A DNA stretch of 17,318 nucleotides. Source: Flavobacteriales bacterium UBA1959. Lineage in GTDB: Bacteria; Bacteroidota; Bacteroidia; Flavobacteriales_D; Sanyastnellaceae. This document shows, one piece after another, positions 7,785 to 15,743 of this stretch. Within the stretch, counting starts at the first letter, position 1, and the number at the start of each line of letters is the position of its first letter. The stretch covers positions 1-17,318 of the forward strand of contig DDEH01000142.1 of the NCBI GenBank assembly GCA_002336085.1, given 5' to 3'. Both the position numbers and the translations under genes were made by a program. The notes beneath the pieces are model-generated. The model was not told the origin of the DNA. It did not search any database and saw nothing but the letters and a program-made list of their open reading frames with translations.

Positions 7785-7804
7785 TCAAACCGCCAAGGTT
7801 CAAA

Positions 7805-10800
7805 TTATCGCACGAGCGTTACTGTACCCGTTTTCAAAATGGGACCGTCTTTCAATTCATAACGCATGCGCCAGAGATAAATACCGTCGGGTACAAAATA
7901 ATCTGAATTCAGTAGCTGGTTATTGCCAATCCAAGGTTCATTGGGGTCTTCACTGTAAAACACCTGATCGCCCCAACGGTTAAAAATTTCCAACCAAAAC
8001 CCCCGCGGCTCGACACCCTCAACCTGAAAGGCATCGTTCACTCCATCGTTATTGGGAGTGAATGCTGTGGGGATATACAACGGATAAAAGACATCCAAGA
8101 AAACACTGTCGCGCGCGGAACACCCCTCTTGCGAAACACTTTCTAAGACAAACCACTGGGGACCCTGCACCTCCACCTCAGGTGTCAGACAGTCGCTGCA
8201 ACTCAGCCAATCATCAGGAGTCCACCACAGCGAATCTCCATCGACCGTGCCAAACAGCCTTACTCGATCCAACCAATCCACAGATCGATCCGGCCCTGCA
8301 TCCACATAAGGCGGCTGCCAAACCTGAACCACTATGTCCGTGCTTCCTGTGCAGCCAAACTGATCCGTAACGAACACCGTAAAAGTTGTCGTTTCAATGG
8401 GAAACACCTGGGTAGACTGGGCGGCGGGGTTGGCAGCAAGCCCCGAAGGCATCCATGAATAATTAACTCCATCGGAGGCACTCAATTCCATGGTTTCCCC
8501 GCGGCACATCCATCCTCCTCCGGTTGCGTCAGCGGTTGGCGCAATCAGCTCAACACTCACGCTATCCACCCCTACGCCACATGCATTGGCGATCTGAACC
8601 AAAAACGTAGTGTTTTGAGATGGTGATGTAAATGTATTCTGCGCCAGAGGGTTGATGACCAAATCTGCGGGTGACCACAGGTAACTCATCCCTTCGGCGG
8701 CCTCCAAAAATGTGCCTTGTCCTTGGCACAAGAAAATCGTGGGATACGTCTGGCCTCCGGGTGCTGATTGCACCACATTGATCGTGACTTCTTCCTCTGA
8801 TAAGCAGTCATTTGGACTGTAAATTAGAGCAGTATAGGTCGTGTTTTCCGTCGGGCTGGCAGTCGTCACATCCGCGGTTGGTGATCCCAACCCCACGGTT
8901 GGCGACCAAATGACATCACTGCCGCCTGTGGCCTCCAATTCAACCACATCTCCCAGACAAATGGTCATATTGTCTGTGATGTCTGTGATCAGTACCTCCA
9001 CCACCACCGTTACTTCTGCAGAACCCGATCCGCATGTATTGGAATCTTCCACTGTATAAGTAGTCGTCTGCGTGGGGGTCACGGTTGGGTTGGGAACCGA
9101 CGGATCGTCCAAAGTGGGGTGGGGCTGCCACTCCAAATTATCGGTTCCATATGCCTGTAGGTTTGTGCTTTCTCCTTCGCAAACGGGAGGAACCTCATCG
9201 ATCAAAGGTTGAGGGATTTCCTCAATAAATAACGTCGCAAATGCCGTGTCTGGTTCCAAACACCCTCCAGTTGCGGAAGCGTCCGAAACGATGAGCATCA
9301 CATCCCACTCACCTGGCGTGAGGTAGACATATTCTGGGTTTTCTTCATCACTAAAATTCAAATCCCCAAACTCCCAAACGTAATCATTGCCTCCGATGGA
9401 GTTATTGACGAATTGAATGGGCTCACCAGCGCAAATAAGGTCAGGCGCGTCGATGTCGATGTCAGCAACCAGCGATCCCAAATTGAATTTAAATACGCCC
9501 AAGTTGCAGTTGGTAGATGGGTTCGTACTCGACCAAGCTCCAGCTGTCGTCGGAAAGTCATCCCAGCCACCACACCCTGCACATACTGCTTGATATACAG
9601 TTCCATTCTTATCAAACCTCGACGTTCCGCCATCCACGTGTTCATTTGAAAAGGTTCCCCCAAAAAATGTTCCATACGACAAGTCTACAGCTCCTGGAGA
9701 CAAGACACCCAGCCAAAAATCACTTCCATCCGTGCCAATTTGATACGCGCCTTCCGTGACGGGCATTCCACTCGTTGAAGACTGTCCTGCATTGGAACTG
9801 TTCGCATTGTTTGTTGTGCCTCCCCAGCCGCTGATGTACATCTCATCGCAATCAGATACCAAAAATGCCGTGGGGCTAATGTCAATGCCTGATTGTGGAA
9901 GTCCAATGCGTGTGACCCAATCCACCGCATCCAATTCCTCAGAGAAACGGGCTACAAATGTGCTCCCATTCGGATTGGCGGCATACACATCCCCAACGAG
10001 CGCAAGCGACGAACCGACCGTTTGTCCGCACAAATGAGGGCGGTCTTCGGTGTCTAGCTGAACAAAATAAGATTGGTCATAATCATCTGTGCCAAAATAA
10101 CTTGCGCTTTCCAAAATGGGCATTTCGGGCGCATAATTCAAAGAGAAAATATAACCGTCGCTGTCTCCTGCTAAATTGGGTTGATACGCTTGCGGTGCAG
10201 TTGGCAAATCGTCGCTTCGAGTTCCCCCCGAGATATAGGCCAACGATTGCCCTTGGGCAAATTGGACGGCATAAGCAGCGTCATCCTGATTTCCTCCAAA
10301 ATAGGAGGAAAATTCAAGATCAACCAGGTCCGCTGACAGCCGAAATATCACCGCATCGCTTGTCCCATTTAGCCCCGGATCAAATGCATTGGACATGGGG
10401 AAATCGTCGCTTCGCGTACTCGTTGCCACCCAAACATCTCCTTGCGGATCCACCATGACTTCACCGCGGCAAACGTCGCCATAGTTGTAATTCAATTGTG
10501 GGCCCAAGTTCAACCCATCATTCTCCGATCCGCCAATGAAGGTCGACGCCTCGAGGAATCCGTTCACTCCGTCGAGTTTGGAAATGATGATATCGCTGCC
10601 TTCCGTAAACGATTGATAAAAACTATAGTTGCCCAAGTCAATGAAGGGGCCGCCTATGAATGATTCTTGGAACGCGCCGGCGGTGGTTGGAAAGTCCGGT
10701 GAACCCGTTGTGCCCATGGCGTATATGTCGCCCGATGCGTCAGTCACCAAACTGTGTGGATACTCGAGATTACTTCCTCCGAGGTAGGTGCTGTATTCCA

Positions 10801-11821
10801 GATTGGCGCCGTCGGATGAGAAAACACTGATTCCAAAATCAAAATCCCCGCCGTTGTAAGTGGCGTCAAATGCTCCAGCTGATGTAGGGTATCCCGCACC
10901 GCGCACACCAGAACCACCGATTAGCCTGCCGTCATCATCGTAGGCTGCCGTGAATCCCCAACTGTCAGCCGTAGAGCCTATGTACGAGGCAAATTCGATT
11001 TCCGGATCGATAATCAATGGTCGCGTCGAATCATACACACCCAATTCGTACGTGACCCGATACGCGCCGTTCTCAAGCTCTTGCAGCCGATACGTGCAGA
11101 TGATTTCCTCCATCTGGCTTCCGGCCATCTGATAAGCAAAAGGGGCAGATTCTGTGATATGGCCCCACGCACCTGTAACTTCGTCGCCTGCTCCCACAGC
11201 CGGACCGAGCAAGTGCTTCAGTGTTCCATCGGCTTGAAGCGTTGTCTCTAGGCCACTGTAAACGGAAACTATTTGTGTGGGATCAGCACCTGGATCCACC
11301 CTCCAGTCGCATTTGATGTGAGCCGCGTCGCCCTTCATCCCATCAATAATCGCGTGAATCCCAGGCCAAACATGAGCAACTTTGAGCTTTCCTGATGGAC
11401 GCACACCCGTTGCCCACTGGGAAGGATCGTTGCCGCGAAAATACGAAAGATGGTGGCCGGCCGGGTAACTCCCACTGGCTTGATACTCCGAGGAACTGCC
11501 CTCCCATTCCACATCCAAAACGTATTTTGAAAGTCCTGCTGAAGGAGACGCATGACGAGCCAATTCATCATAACCTGACGCCAACATTCCCGCCTTCCAA
11601 CCGCGATTCGTCAGCCACCAATCGCCTCCAAAAACACGTGCCTCAGCCAAAACTTCATCGTGAAATTGACCTTCGTTGGGCACAAACCAAACACCCTCAG
11701 GCATATGGCCACGTTGCACAATCCGTGCATCATCTTGCTCAGTCTGCGCGAAAGTGACAGCGCCTTGAACCAAAGACATCAAAACCAAAAGAGGCGTAAA
11801 TATTTGATTTTTAACGTGCAC
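7805..11821 (-). CDS. T9SS type B secreted protein: DUF7948, SBBP propeller, PKD, Ig-like repeats, CHU_C
   Basis: 1338 residues. The GTG at 11821 is chosen because it gives a full signal peptide with Lys4 and cleavage near residue 26 (VTFAQ); the ATG at codon 15 would truncate it. Order: a DUF7948-like region (about 40-275, PNEGQF); SBBP/beta-propeller-like repeats (about 278-780; repeated xYFGG/YLGGS starts and DFPTTAGA motifs, plus CAGCGGWDDFP at 747-757); a PKD domain (about 785-868, YVWEFGD, YLTPGEW); four Ig-like modules of about 72-75 residues (872-1168), each with a CxG...L..W.P core and a (T)TT(Y/F)T strand; an AGPD linker module (1170-1246); and a C-terminal gliding-motility/CHU_C domain (1248-1338; FTPNNDGVND, IFNRWGDQVF, DGIYLW). 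The last is the type B T9SS sorting signal, so the protein should reach the cell surface or medium, probably as an adhesin or surface-layer component. No catalytic domain is evident. Confidence 0.9.
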   Translation of the reverse strand: MHVKNQIFTPLLVLMSLVQGAVTFAQTEQDDARIVQRGHMPEGVWFVPNEGQFHDEVLAEARVFGGDWWLTNRGWKAGMLASGYDELARHASPSAGLSKYVLDVEWEGSSSEYQASGSYPAGHHLSYFRGNDPSQWATGVRPSGKLKVAHVWPGIHAIIDGMKGDAAHIKCDWRVDPGADPTQIVSVYSGLETTLQADGTLKHLLGPAVGAGDEVTGAWGHITESAPFAYQMAGSQMEEIICTYRLQELENGAYRVTYELGVYDSTRPLIIDPEIEFASYIGSTADSWGFTAAYDDDGRLIGGSGVRGAGYPTSAGAFDATYNGGDFDFGISVFSSDGANLEYSTYLGGSNLEYPHSLVTDASGDIYAMGTTGSPDFPTTAGAFQESFIGGPFIDLGNYSFYQSFTEGSDIIISKLDGVNGFLEASTFIGGSENDGLNLGPQLNYNYGDVCRGEVMVDPQGDVWVATSTRSDDFPMSNAFDPGLNGTSDAVIFRLSADLVDLEFSSYFGGNQDDAAYAVQFAQGQSLAYISGGTRSDDLPTAPQAYQPNLAGDSDGYIFSLNYAPEMPILESASYFGTDDYDQSYFVQLDTEDRPHLCGQTVGSSLALVGDVYAANPNGSTFVARFSEELDAVDWVTRIGLPQSGIDISPTAFLVSDCDEMYISGWGGTTNNANSSNAGQSSTSGMPVTEGAYQIGTDGSDFWLGVLSPGAVDLSYGTFFGGTFSNEHVDGGTSRFDKNGTVYQAVCAGCGGWDDFPTTAGAWSSTNPSTNCNLGVFKFNLGSLVADIDIDAPDLICAGEPIQFVNNSIGGNDYVWEFGDLNFSDEENPEYVYLTPGEWDVMLIVSDASATGGCLEPDTAFATLFIEEIPQPLIDEVPPVCEGESTNLQAYGTDNLEWQPHPTLDDPSVPNPTVTPTQTTTYTVEDSNTCGSGSAEVTVVVEVLITDITDNMTICLGDVVELEATGGSDVIWSPTVGLGSPTADVTTASPTENTTYTALIYSPNDCLSEEEVTINVVQSAPGGQTYPTIFLCQGQGTFLEAAEGMSYLWSPADLVINPLAQNTFTSPSQNTTFLVQIANACGVGVDSVSVELIAPTADATGGGWMCRGETMELSASDGVNYSWMPSGLAANPAAQSTQVFPIETTTFTVFVTDQFGCTGSTDIVVQVWQPPYVDAGPDRSVDWLDRVRLFGTVDGDSLWWTPDDWLSCSDCLTPEVEVQGPQWFVLESVSQEGCSARDSVFLDVFYPLYIPTAFTPNNDGVNDAFQVEGVEPRGFWLEIFNRWGDQVFYSEDPNEPWIGNNQLLNSDYFVPDGIYLWRMRYELKDGPILKTGTVTLVR

Positions 11822-11858
11822 GATAGGTTTTAGGATCTTTTGCTTTCAAACAAATAAC

Positions 11859-11893
11859 GGACAAAAGGCCTTGCAGGTTGCCTGTCCTTTTTT
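11859..11893 (+). terminator. Hairpin plus T-run in the gpsA / giant-protein gap
   Basis: GGACA (11859-11863), an AAA bulge, GGC (11867-11869), a 10-base loop, GCC (11880-11882) and TGTCC (11883-11887) form an interrupted 8-bp stem, followed by six Ts (11888-11893). The T-run points along the plus strand, where no upstream plus-strand gene exists. On the minus strand the same stem sits just after the gpsA stop, where a terminator would be expected, but is followed only by GTTATTTGTTTG. It may act mainly on minus-strand transcripts from gpsA, or stop antisense transcription. Confidence 0.4.
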
Positions 11894-11918
11894 ACTCTCA
11901 CGAAACAAAAAGAGAAAA

Positions 11919-12917
11919 TCAGGCCAGTTGCTCTGTGAGCAGCCGCATTTCAATAACGGGAGACATTCGCTCGTGCAGGATTCTATGCACCGAATCGGCT
12001 ATGGGCGTCTCCACCTCAAACTTCTCATTCATTCGGTGAATGCCCTTGGATCCGTTGAAGCCCTCTGCCACCATATTCATCTCCATCATGGCACCTTTGA
12101 CACTGTATCCTTTGCCAATCATCATGCCCAACGTTCGATTTCGACTGTGAGGGCTGTACGCTGTAACGAGAAGATCCCCGAGGTATGTGCTCTCTTTGAC
12201 ATCGCGATCCAATTCATGCACGGCCGCCAAAAACCGCTTCATTTCTTGAGAAGCGTTGCTGATGTAAACACTGAGGAAATTATCGCCATAGCCCAATCCA
12301 AGAACGATTCCCGCACCTATTGCATAGATGTTCTTGAGCACAGCCGCCAATTCAGCCCCAACAACGTCCTGGCTAGTTTGAATTCGAATGTAGCGGGTAG
12401 CAAATGCCTCGGACAAGGTTTTCGCGAGGTCCAAATCCGGGCAAGCCATAGTGAGGTAACTCAACTTTTCACGCGCCACTTCCTCCGCATGGCATGGACC
12501 GGCCAAGAGGCCAATACGCTCATAAGGAATCCCAAACTGCTTGTGCAGATATCGCGCAGGAATGCTATCGAACTCAACGACCATGCCTTTGATGGCATTG
12601 ATGATGATCTTGTCCTGCATTCTCTGTGGGTTGTGCTCCTGAATCACTTGATTCAGATAGATGGAGGGAATCGCAAAGATCAACACATCGCTCGCGTCAA
12701 TCACCTCCTGCATTCGGTTAGAAACTCGCAGCTTGTCCACGTCAAAGGCTATGCTCTGGATGTAGTTCGGGTTGCGGCCGTAATTCAAGAGATGGTCGCG
12801 CGTCTCCTCCCTTCGGACCCACCAATTCAAATGATCCTCATTCGTGAGCACCATCTTGGCAATTGCCGTGGCCCAAGAGCCGCTTCCTATGAGTCCATAT
12901 CGCAACTTTTTTGGCAT
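11919..12917 (-). CDS. gpsA: NAD(P)-dependent glycerol-3-phosphate dehydrogenase
   Basis: 332 residues, the usual GpsA length. It reduces dihydroxyacetone phosphate to sn-glycerol-3-phosphate, the backbone for membrane phospholipids, in the cytosol. The Rossmann fingerprint is GLIGSGSWATAIAK (8-21). Further motifs: FAIPS (81-85), NAIKGM (107-112), AGPCHAEEVA (139-148), the catalytic-lysine segment AAVLKNIYAIGAGI with Lys195, GDNF (211-214), GDLLVTAYSPHSRNRTLG (247-264) and MNMVAEGFNGSKGI (280-293). All key residues look intact. The gene diverges from glyS across 103 bp and is separated by 97 bp from the T9SS giant gene downstream. A consensus -7 element ends only five bases before its ATG. 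Confidence 0.96.
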   Translation of the reverse strand: MPKKLRYGLIGSGSWATAIAKMVLTNEDHLNWWVRREETRDHLLNYGRNPNYIQSIAFDVDKLRVSNRMQEVIDASDVLIFAIPSIYLNQVIQEHNPQRMQDKIIINAIKGMVVEFDSIPARYLHKQFGIPYERIGLLAGPCHAEEVAREKLSYLTMACPDLDLAKTLSEAFATRYIRIQTSQDVVGAELAAVLKNIYAIGAGIVLGLGYGDNFLSVYISNASQEMKRFLAAVHELDRDVKESTYLGDLLVTAYSPHSRNRTLGMMIGKGYSVKGAMMEMNMVAEGFNGSKGIHRMNEKFEVETPIADSVHRILHERMSPVIEMRLLTEQLA

Positions 12918-12922
12918 AGAGG

Positions 12923-12930
12923 CAAAGGTA
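12923..12930 (-). promoter_or_regulatory. -7 element of gpsA, giving a leaderless transcript
   Basis: Read on the minus strand this is TACCTTTG, an exact TAnnTTTG match, followed by only five bases (CCTCT) before the gpsA ATG at 12917. Bacteroidota transcription normally starts a few bases after this box, so the mRNA would have essentially no 5' leader. No convincing -33 TTG is seen about 20 bases upstream. Confidence 0.45.
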
Positions 12931-12984
12931 ATAGAGAGCGCGTTGTGTCTGTCGGAAAATTGAGGCGGTCCCGTTTCCGCGCGC

Positions 12985-12992
12985 TACCTTTA
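12985..12992 (+). promoter_or_regulatory. -7 element of the glyS-pgk operon
   Basis: TACCTTTA matches TAnnTTTG at all but the last position. A TTG at 12960-12962 lies 22 bases upstream, slightly long for a -33 element. Transcription would start near 12999, giving a leader of about 22 bases before the glyS ATG at 13021. Together with the gpsA element at 12923-12930 it makes a compact divergent promoter pair. Confidence 0.45.
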
Positions 12993-13020
12993 CCAACGCA
13001 CTCAGCACATTCGAATCAAT

Positions 13021-14559
13021 ATGAGCGACGATCTCCTCAAAAAAGTCATTAGCCACTCCAAAGAGTATGGCTTTGTATTTCCTTCCAGTGAAATTTATGA
13101 CGGCCTCTCGGCGGCCTACGACTACGGTCAACTTGGCGCCGAACTCAAAAACAACATCAAGCAGTATTGGTGGACCGCGATGGTCCGCATGCACGAAAAC
13201 ATCGTTGGGATAGACGCTTCGATTTTCATGCACCCAAATACTTGGAAAGCTTCCGGACATATCGATGCATTCAATGATCCGCTCATTGACAACAAGGATT
13301 CCAAAAAGCGTTACCGCGCAGATGTGCTTATTGAGGACCACATTGCCAAGATTGAAACCAAAATCAACAAGGACGTAACCAAGGCGGCAAAACGCTTCGG
13401 GGATTCCTTTGACGAGCAACAGTTTCGCGAAACCAACGGCCGCATCGTGGATCGTCAAAAGCAAATTGACGAAATCAATGAACGCTTCAAATCGGCCATG
13501 GAGGCGGAAGATTTAGCGGCGGTAAAAACCCTCATCGAGGACCTCGGTATTGCGGATCCCGACACCGGCAGCCGGAATTGGACAGACGTACGCCAGTTCA
13601 ATCTTATGTTTAAAACCGAGTTAGGCGCTGTCAGCGGAGACAGCGGAGTCATCTATTTACGTCCGGAAACAGCGCAAGGCATTTTTGTCAATTACCTCAA
13701 CGTACAGAAGAGCGGCCGCATGAAGCTTCCCTTTGGCATTGCGCAGATTGGCAAGGCCTTCAGAAATGAAATTATTGCGCGCCAATTCATTTTTCGCATG
13801 CGCGAATTTGAACAAATGGAAATGCAATTTTTTGTGAAGCCTGGCACACAAGAAAAGTGGTACGAATACTGGAAGGAAGCCCGCCTCAACTGGCACAAAG
13901 CACTAGGGTTTGGCGATGGATTGCACAGATTCCATGACCACATTAAGTTGGCGCACTACGCCGAAGCCGCTACGGATATTGAGTTCAACTTCCCTATGGG
14001 TTTCAAAGAACTCGAAGGAGTTCATTCGCGCACGGACTTTGATTTGAAGCAACACGAAGAGCACAGCAATAAAAAATTGCGCTACTTCGATCCTGAGACC
14101 CAAGAGAGCTACGTGCCATTTGTGGTGGAGACATCCATTGGACTGGACCGCATGTTCCTCGCCACATTGAGTGCGGCCTATCAAGAAGAAACACTCGAAG
14201 ATGGATCGCAACGCACGGTGCTGCGCATCCCCGCGCCATTGGCCCCAGTGAAAGCCGCTATTCTGCCTTTGATCAAGAAAGACGGGTTGCCAGAGAAAGC
14301 TCGTGAAATATTGAAAATGCTCCAACTGGAACACAACGTGCAATACGACGAGAAGGATGCCATTGGCAGACGTTACCGCCGCCAGGATGCCATCGGAACG
14401 CCCTTGTGCATCACTGTAGACCACGACACACTCACCGACCATGCAGTGACCATTCGCGACCGCGATACCATGGCTCAAGAACGCATTCCCATTGCCGATT
14501 TGGCCAGGTGCGTTCAGGAGAAAGTCGGCCTCGCGCAATTGTTTAATTCTGCTTCATGA
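13021..14559 (+). CDS. glyS: Glycyl-tRNA synthetase, class II alpha2 type
   Basis: 512 residues. It charges tRNA-Gly with glycine in the cytosol and is of the dimeric archaeal/eukaryal-like kind, not the alpha2beta2 GlyQ/GlyS type. The N-terminal catalytic domain begins KEYGFVFPSSEIYDGLSAAYDYG (14-36). A charged helical insertion follows (about 105-180). Then come RPETAQGIFVNY (214-225), class II motif 2 (FRNEI...RQFIFRMREFEQME, 247-267), the glycine-site segment EGVHSRTDFDL (332-342) and motif 3 (SIGLDRMFLA, 372-381). The C-terminal anticodon-binding domain spans about 400-510 (APVKAAILPL, YDEKDAIGRRYRRQDAIGTP). Everything expected is present. The stop TGA overlaps the pgk ATG (ATGA). Confidence 0.97.
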   Translation: MSDDLLKKVISHSKEYGFVFPSSEIYDGLSAAYDYGQLGAELKNNIKQYWWTAMVRMHENIVGIDASIFMHPNTWKASGHIDAFNDPLIDNKDSKKRYRADVLIEDHIAKIETKINKDVTKAAKRFGDSFDEQQFRETNGRIVDRQKQIDEINERFKSAMEAEDLAAVKTLIEDLGIADPDTGSRNWTDVRQFNLMFKTELGAVSGDSGVIYLRPETAQGIFVNYLNVQKSGRMKLPFGIAQIGKAFRNEIIARQFIFRMREFEQMEMQFFVKPGTQEKWYEYWKEARLNWHKALGFGDGLHRFHDHIKLAHYAEAATDIEFNFPMGFKELEGVHSRTDFDLKQHEEHSNKKLRYFDPETQESYVPFVVETSIGLDRMFLATLSAAYQEETLEDGSQRTVLRIPAPLAPVKAAILPLIKKDGLPEKAREILKMLQLEHNVQYDEKDAIGRRYRRQDAIGTPLCITVDHDTLTDHAVTIRDRDTMAQERIPIADLARCVQEKVGLAQLFNSAS

Positions 14560-15743
14560 ACCTGACTGACCTCCATCTCGAAGGCGAACGCGCGCTCATC
14601 CGTGTGGATTTCAATGTTCCATTGAATGACTCCCGTGAAGTGACTGATGACACCCGAATTCGAGCGGCATTGCCCACCATTCAGCATGTACTATCCCAAG
14701 GAGGGTCCGTGGTGCTGATGTCCCACTTGGGGCGACCCAAAGGACCAGACGAGCGGTACAGCTTGAAGCACATTTTGCCGCGGCTCGAAGCTTTGCTAGG
14801 CCAGCCGGTGAAATTCGCGAGCAATTGTGTGGAAGATGTAGCGCTTGATGTGACGCAATCATTGAAGCCAGGCGAAATCGCTTTGCTGGAAAACCTACGT
14901 TTCCATCCGGAAGAAAAAGCCGGGGATGAATTCTTCGCCGGTCAACTCGCCGAAAACGGCACCGTATACGTCAATGATGCCTTTGGAACCGCGCACCGAG
15001 CCCATGCGTCCACGGCAGTCATTGCTCGATTCTTTCCCGAAGACAAAGCATTTGGATTTTTAATGGCCAAAGAAATCGATGCCCTGGAGATAGTCCTCGC
15101 TCATCCGGAAGAACCGCTCACCGCCATTATTGGTGGTGCCAAGGTGAGTTCAAAGCTTGGAATCATTGAACACCTCGTGGGACGTGTGGACCGATTGATT
15201 GTAGGCGGAGGAATGGCCTACACTTTCGTCCAGGCGCAGGGCGGAAACATTGGGAACAGCCTTGTAGAGTCCGACATGCATTCACAAGCGCTTGCCATCC
15301 TCGAAAAGGCGAAGTCCACAGAAACCGAACTTTTACTCCCGGTGGATACCCGAATTGCTGATCAGTTTGCGGCCGATGCGGCCACGAATGTGGTCGCTAC
15401 CTCAGAAATTCCAGACGGATGGATGGGGCTAGACATCGGCCCGGAAACCACCAAACGATTTGTGGAGGCCGTACTGACCTCGAAAACCGTTCTCTGGAAT
15501 GGCCCGATGGGCGTATTTGAGATGGATGCCTTTGCCATAGGAACCAATGCGGTAGCCGAAGCGTTGGCTCAGGCCACTGCCAAAAGCAATGCGTTTACAC
15601 TGATTGGTGGAGGCGACTCTGTTGCCGCCATTAATAAGGCCGGATTGGCCGAGCGTGTTAGCTATGTCAGCACCGGAGGCGGTGCAATGTTGGAGTATCT
15701 GGAAGGCAAAGAATTGCCCGGAATCGCCGCCATCCGATCATGA
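14556..15743 (+). CDS. pgk: Phosphoglycerate kinase
   Basis: 395 residues, normal length. It transfers phosphate between 1,3-bisphosphoglycerate and ADP in glycolysis and gluconeogenesis in the cytosol. Substrate-domain motifs: RVDFNVPL (16-23), SHLGRPKG (56-63), ENLRFHPEE (112-120) and NDAFGTAHRAHAS (140-152). Nucleotide-domain motifs: IIGGAKVSSKLGI (191-203), GGGMAYTF (217-224), LWNGPMGVFE (313-322), IGGGDSVAA (350-358) and VSTGGGA (371-377). All expected residues are intact. The start overlaps the glyS stop, and the stop overlaps the next gene's start, both as ATGA, so the three genes are probably translated in sequence from one mRNA. Confidence 0.98.
   Translation: MNLTDLHLEGERALIRVDFNVPLNDSREVTDDTRIRAALPTIQHVLSQGGSVVLMSHLGRPKGPDERYSLKHILPRLEALLGQPVKFASNCVEDVALDVTQSLKPGEIALLENLRFHPEEKAGDEFFAGQLAENGTVYVNDAFGTAHRAHASTAVIARFFPEDKAFGFLMAKEIDALEIVLAHPEEPLTAIIGGAKVSSKLGIIEHLVGRVDRLIVGGGMAYTFVQAQGGNIGNSLVESDMHSQALAILEKAKSTETELLLPVDTRIADQFAADAATNVVATSEIPDGWMGLDIGPETTKRFVEAVLTSKTVLWNGPMGVFEMDAFAIGTNAVAEALAQATAKSNAFTLIGGGDSVAAINKAGLAERVSYVSTGGGAMLEYLEGKELPGIAAIRS

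Noticed and set aside
7785..7804. Weak inverted repeat after the T9SS giant gene as a terminator
   Set aside because: Only four Watson-Crick pairs plus G-T wobbles and no T-run on the minus strand.
9958..10458. 166-codon open frame antisense to the giant T9SS gene
   Set aside because: Arg/His/Pro-rich with no motif; the opposite strand has clear beta-propeller repeats.
11871..13052. 393-codon open frame on the plus strand, antisense to gpsA
   Set aside because: It starts at TTG, is rich in His, Arg, Ser and Asn as antisense frames often are, has no recognisable domain, and crosses the gpsA/glyS promoter region into glyS. gpsA on the other strand is unambiguous. Its length is notable, but not evidence of coding.
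12838..13464. 208-codon minus-strand frame over the gpsA start and glyS N-terminus
   Set aside because: Runs through both divergent promoters and two real genes in the wrong frames; no recognisable protein.
13903..14538. 211-codon open frame antisense to glyS
   Set aside because: Fully contained in the strongly conserved glyS sequence, no domain or start context; a codon-use shadow.
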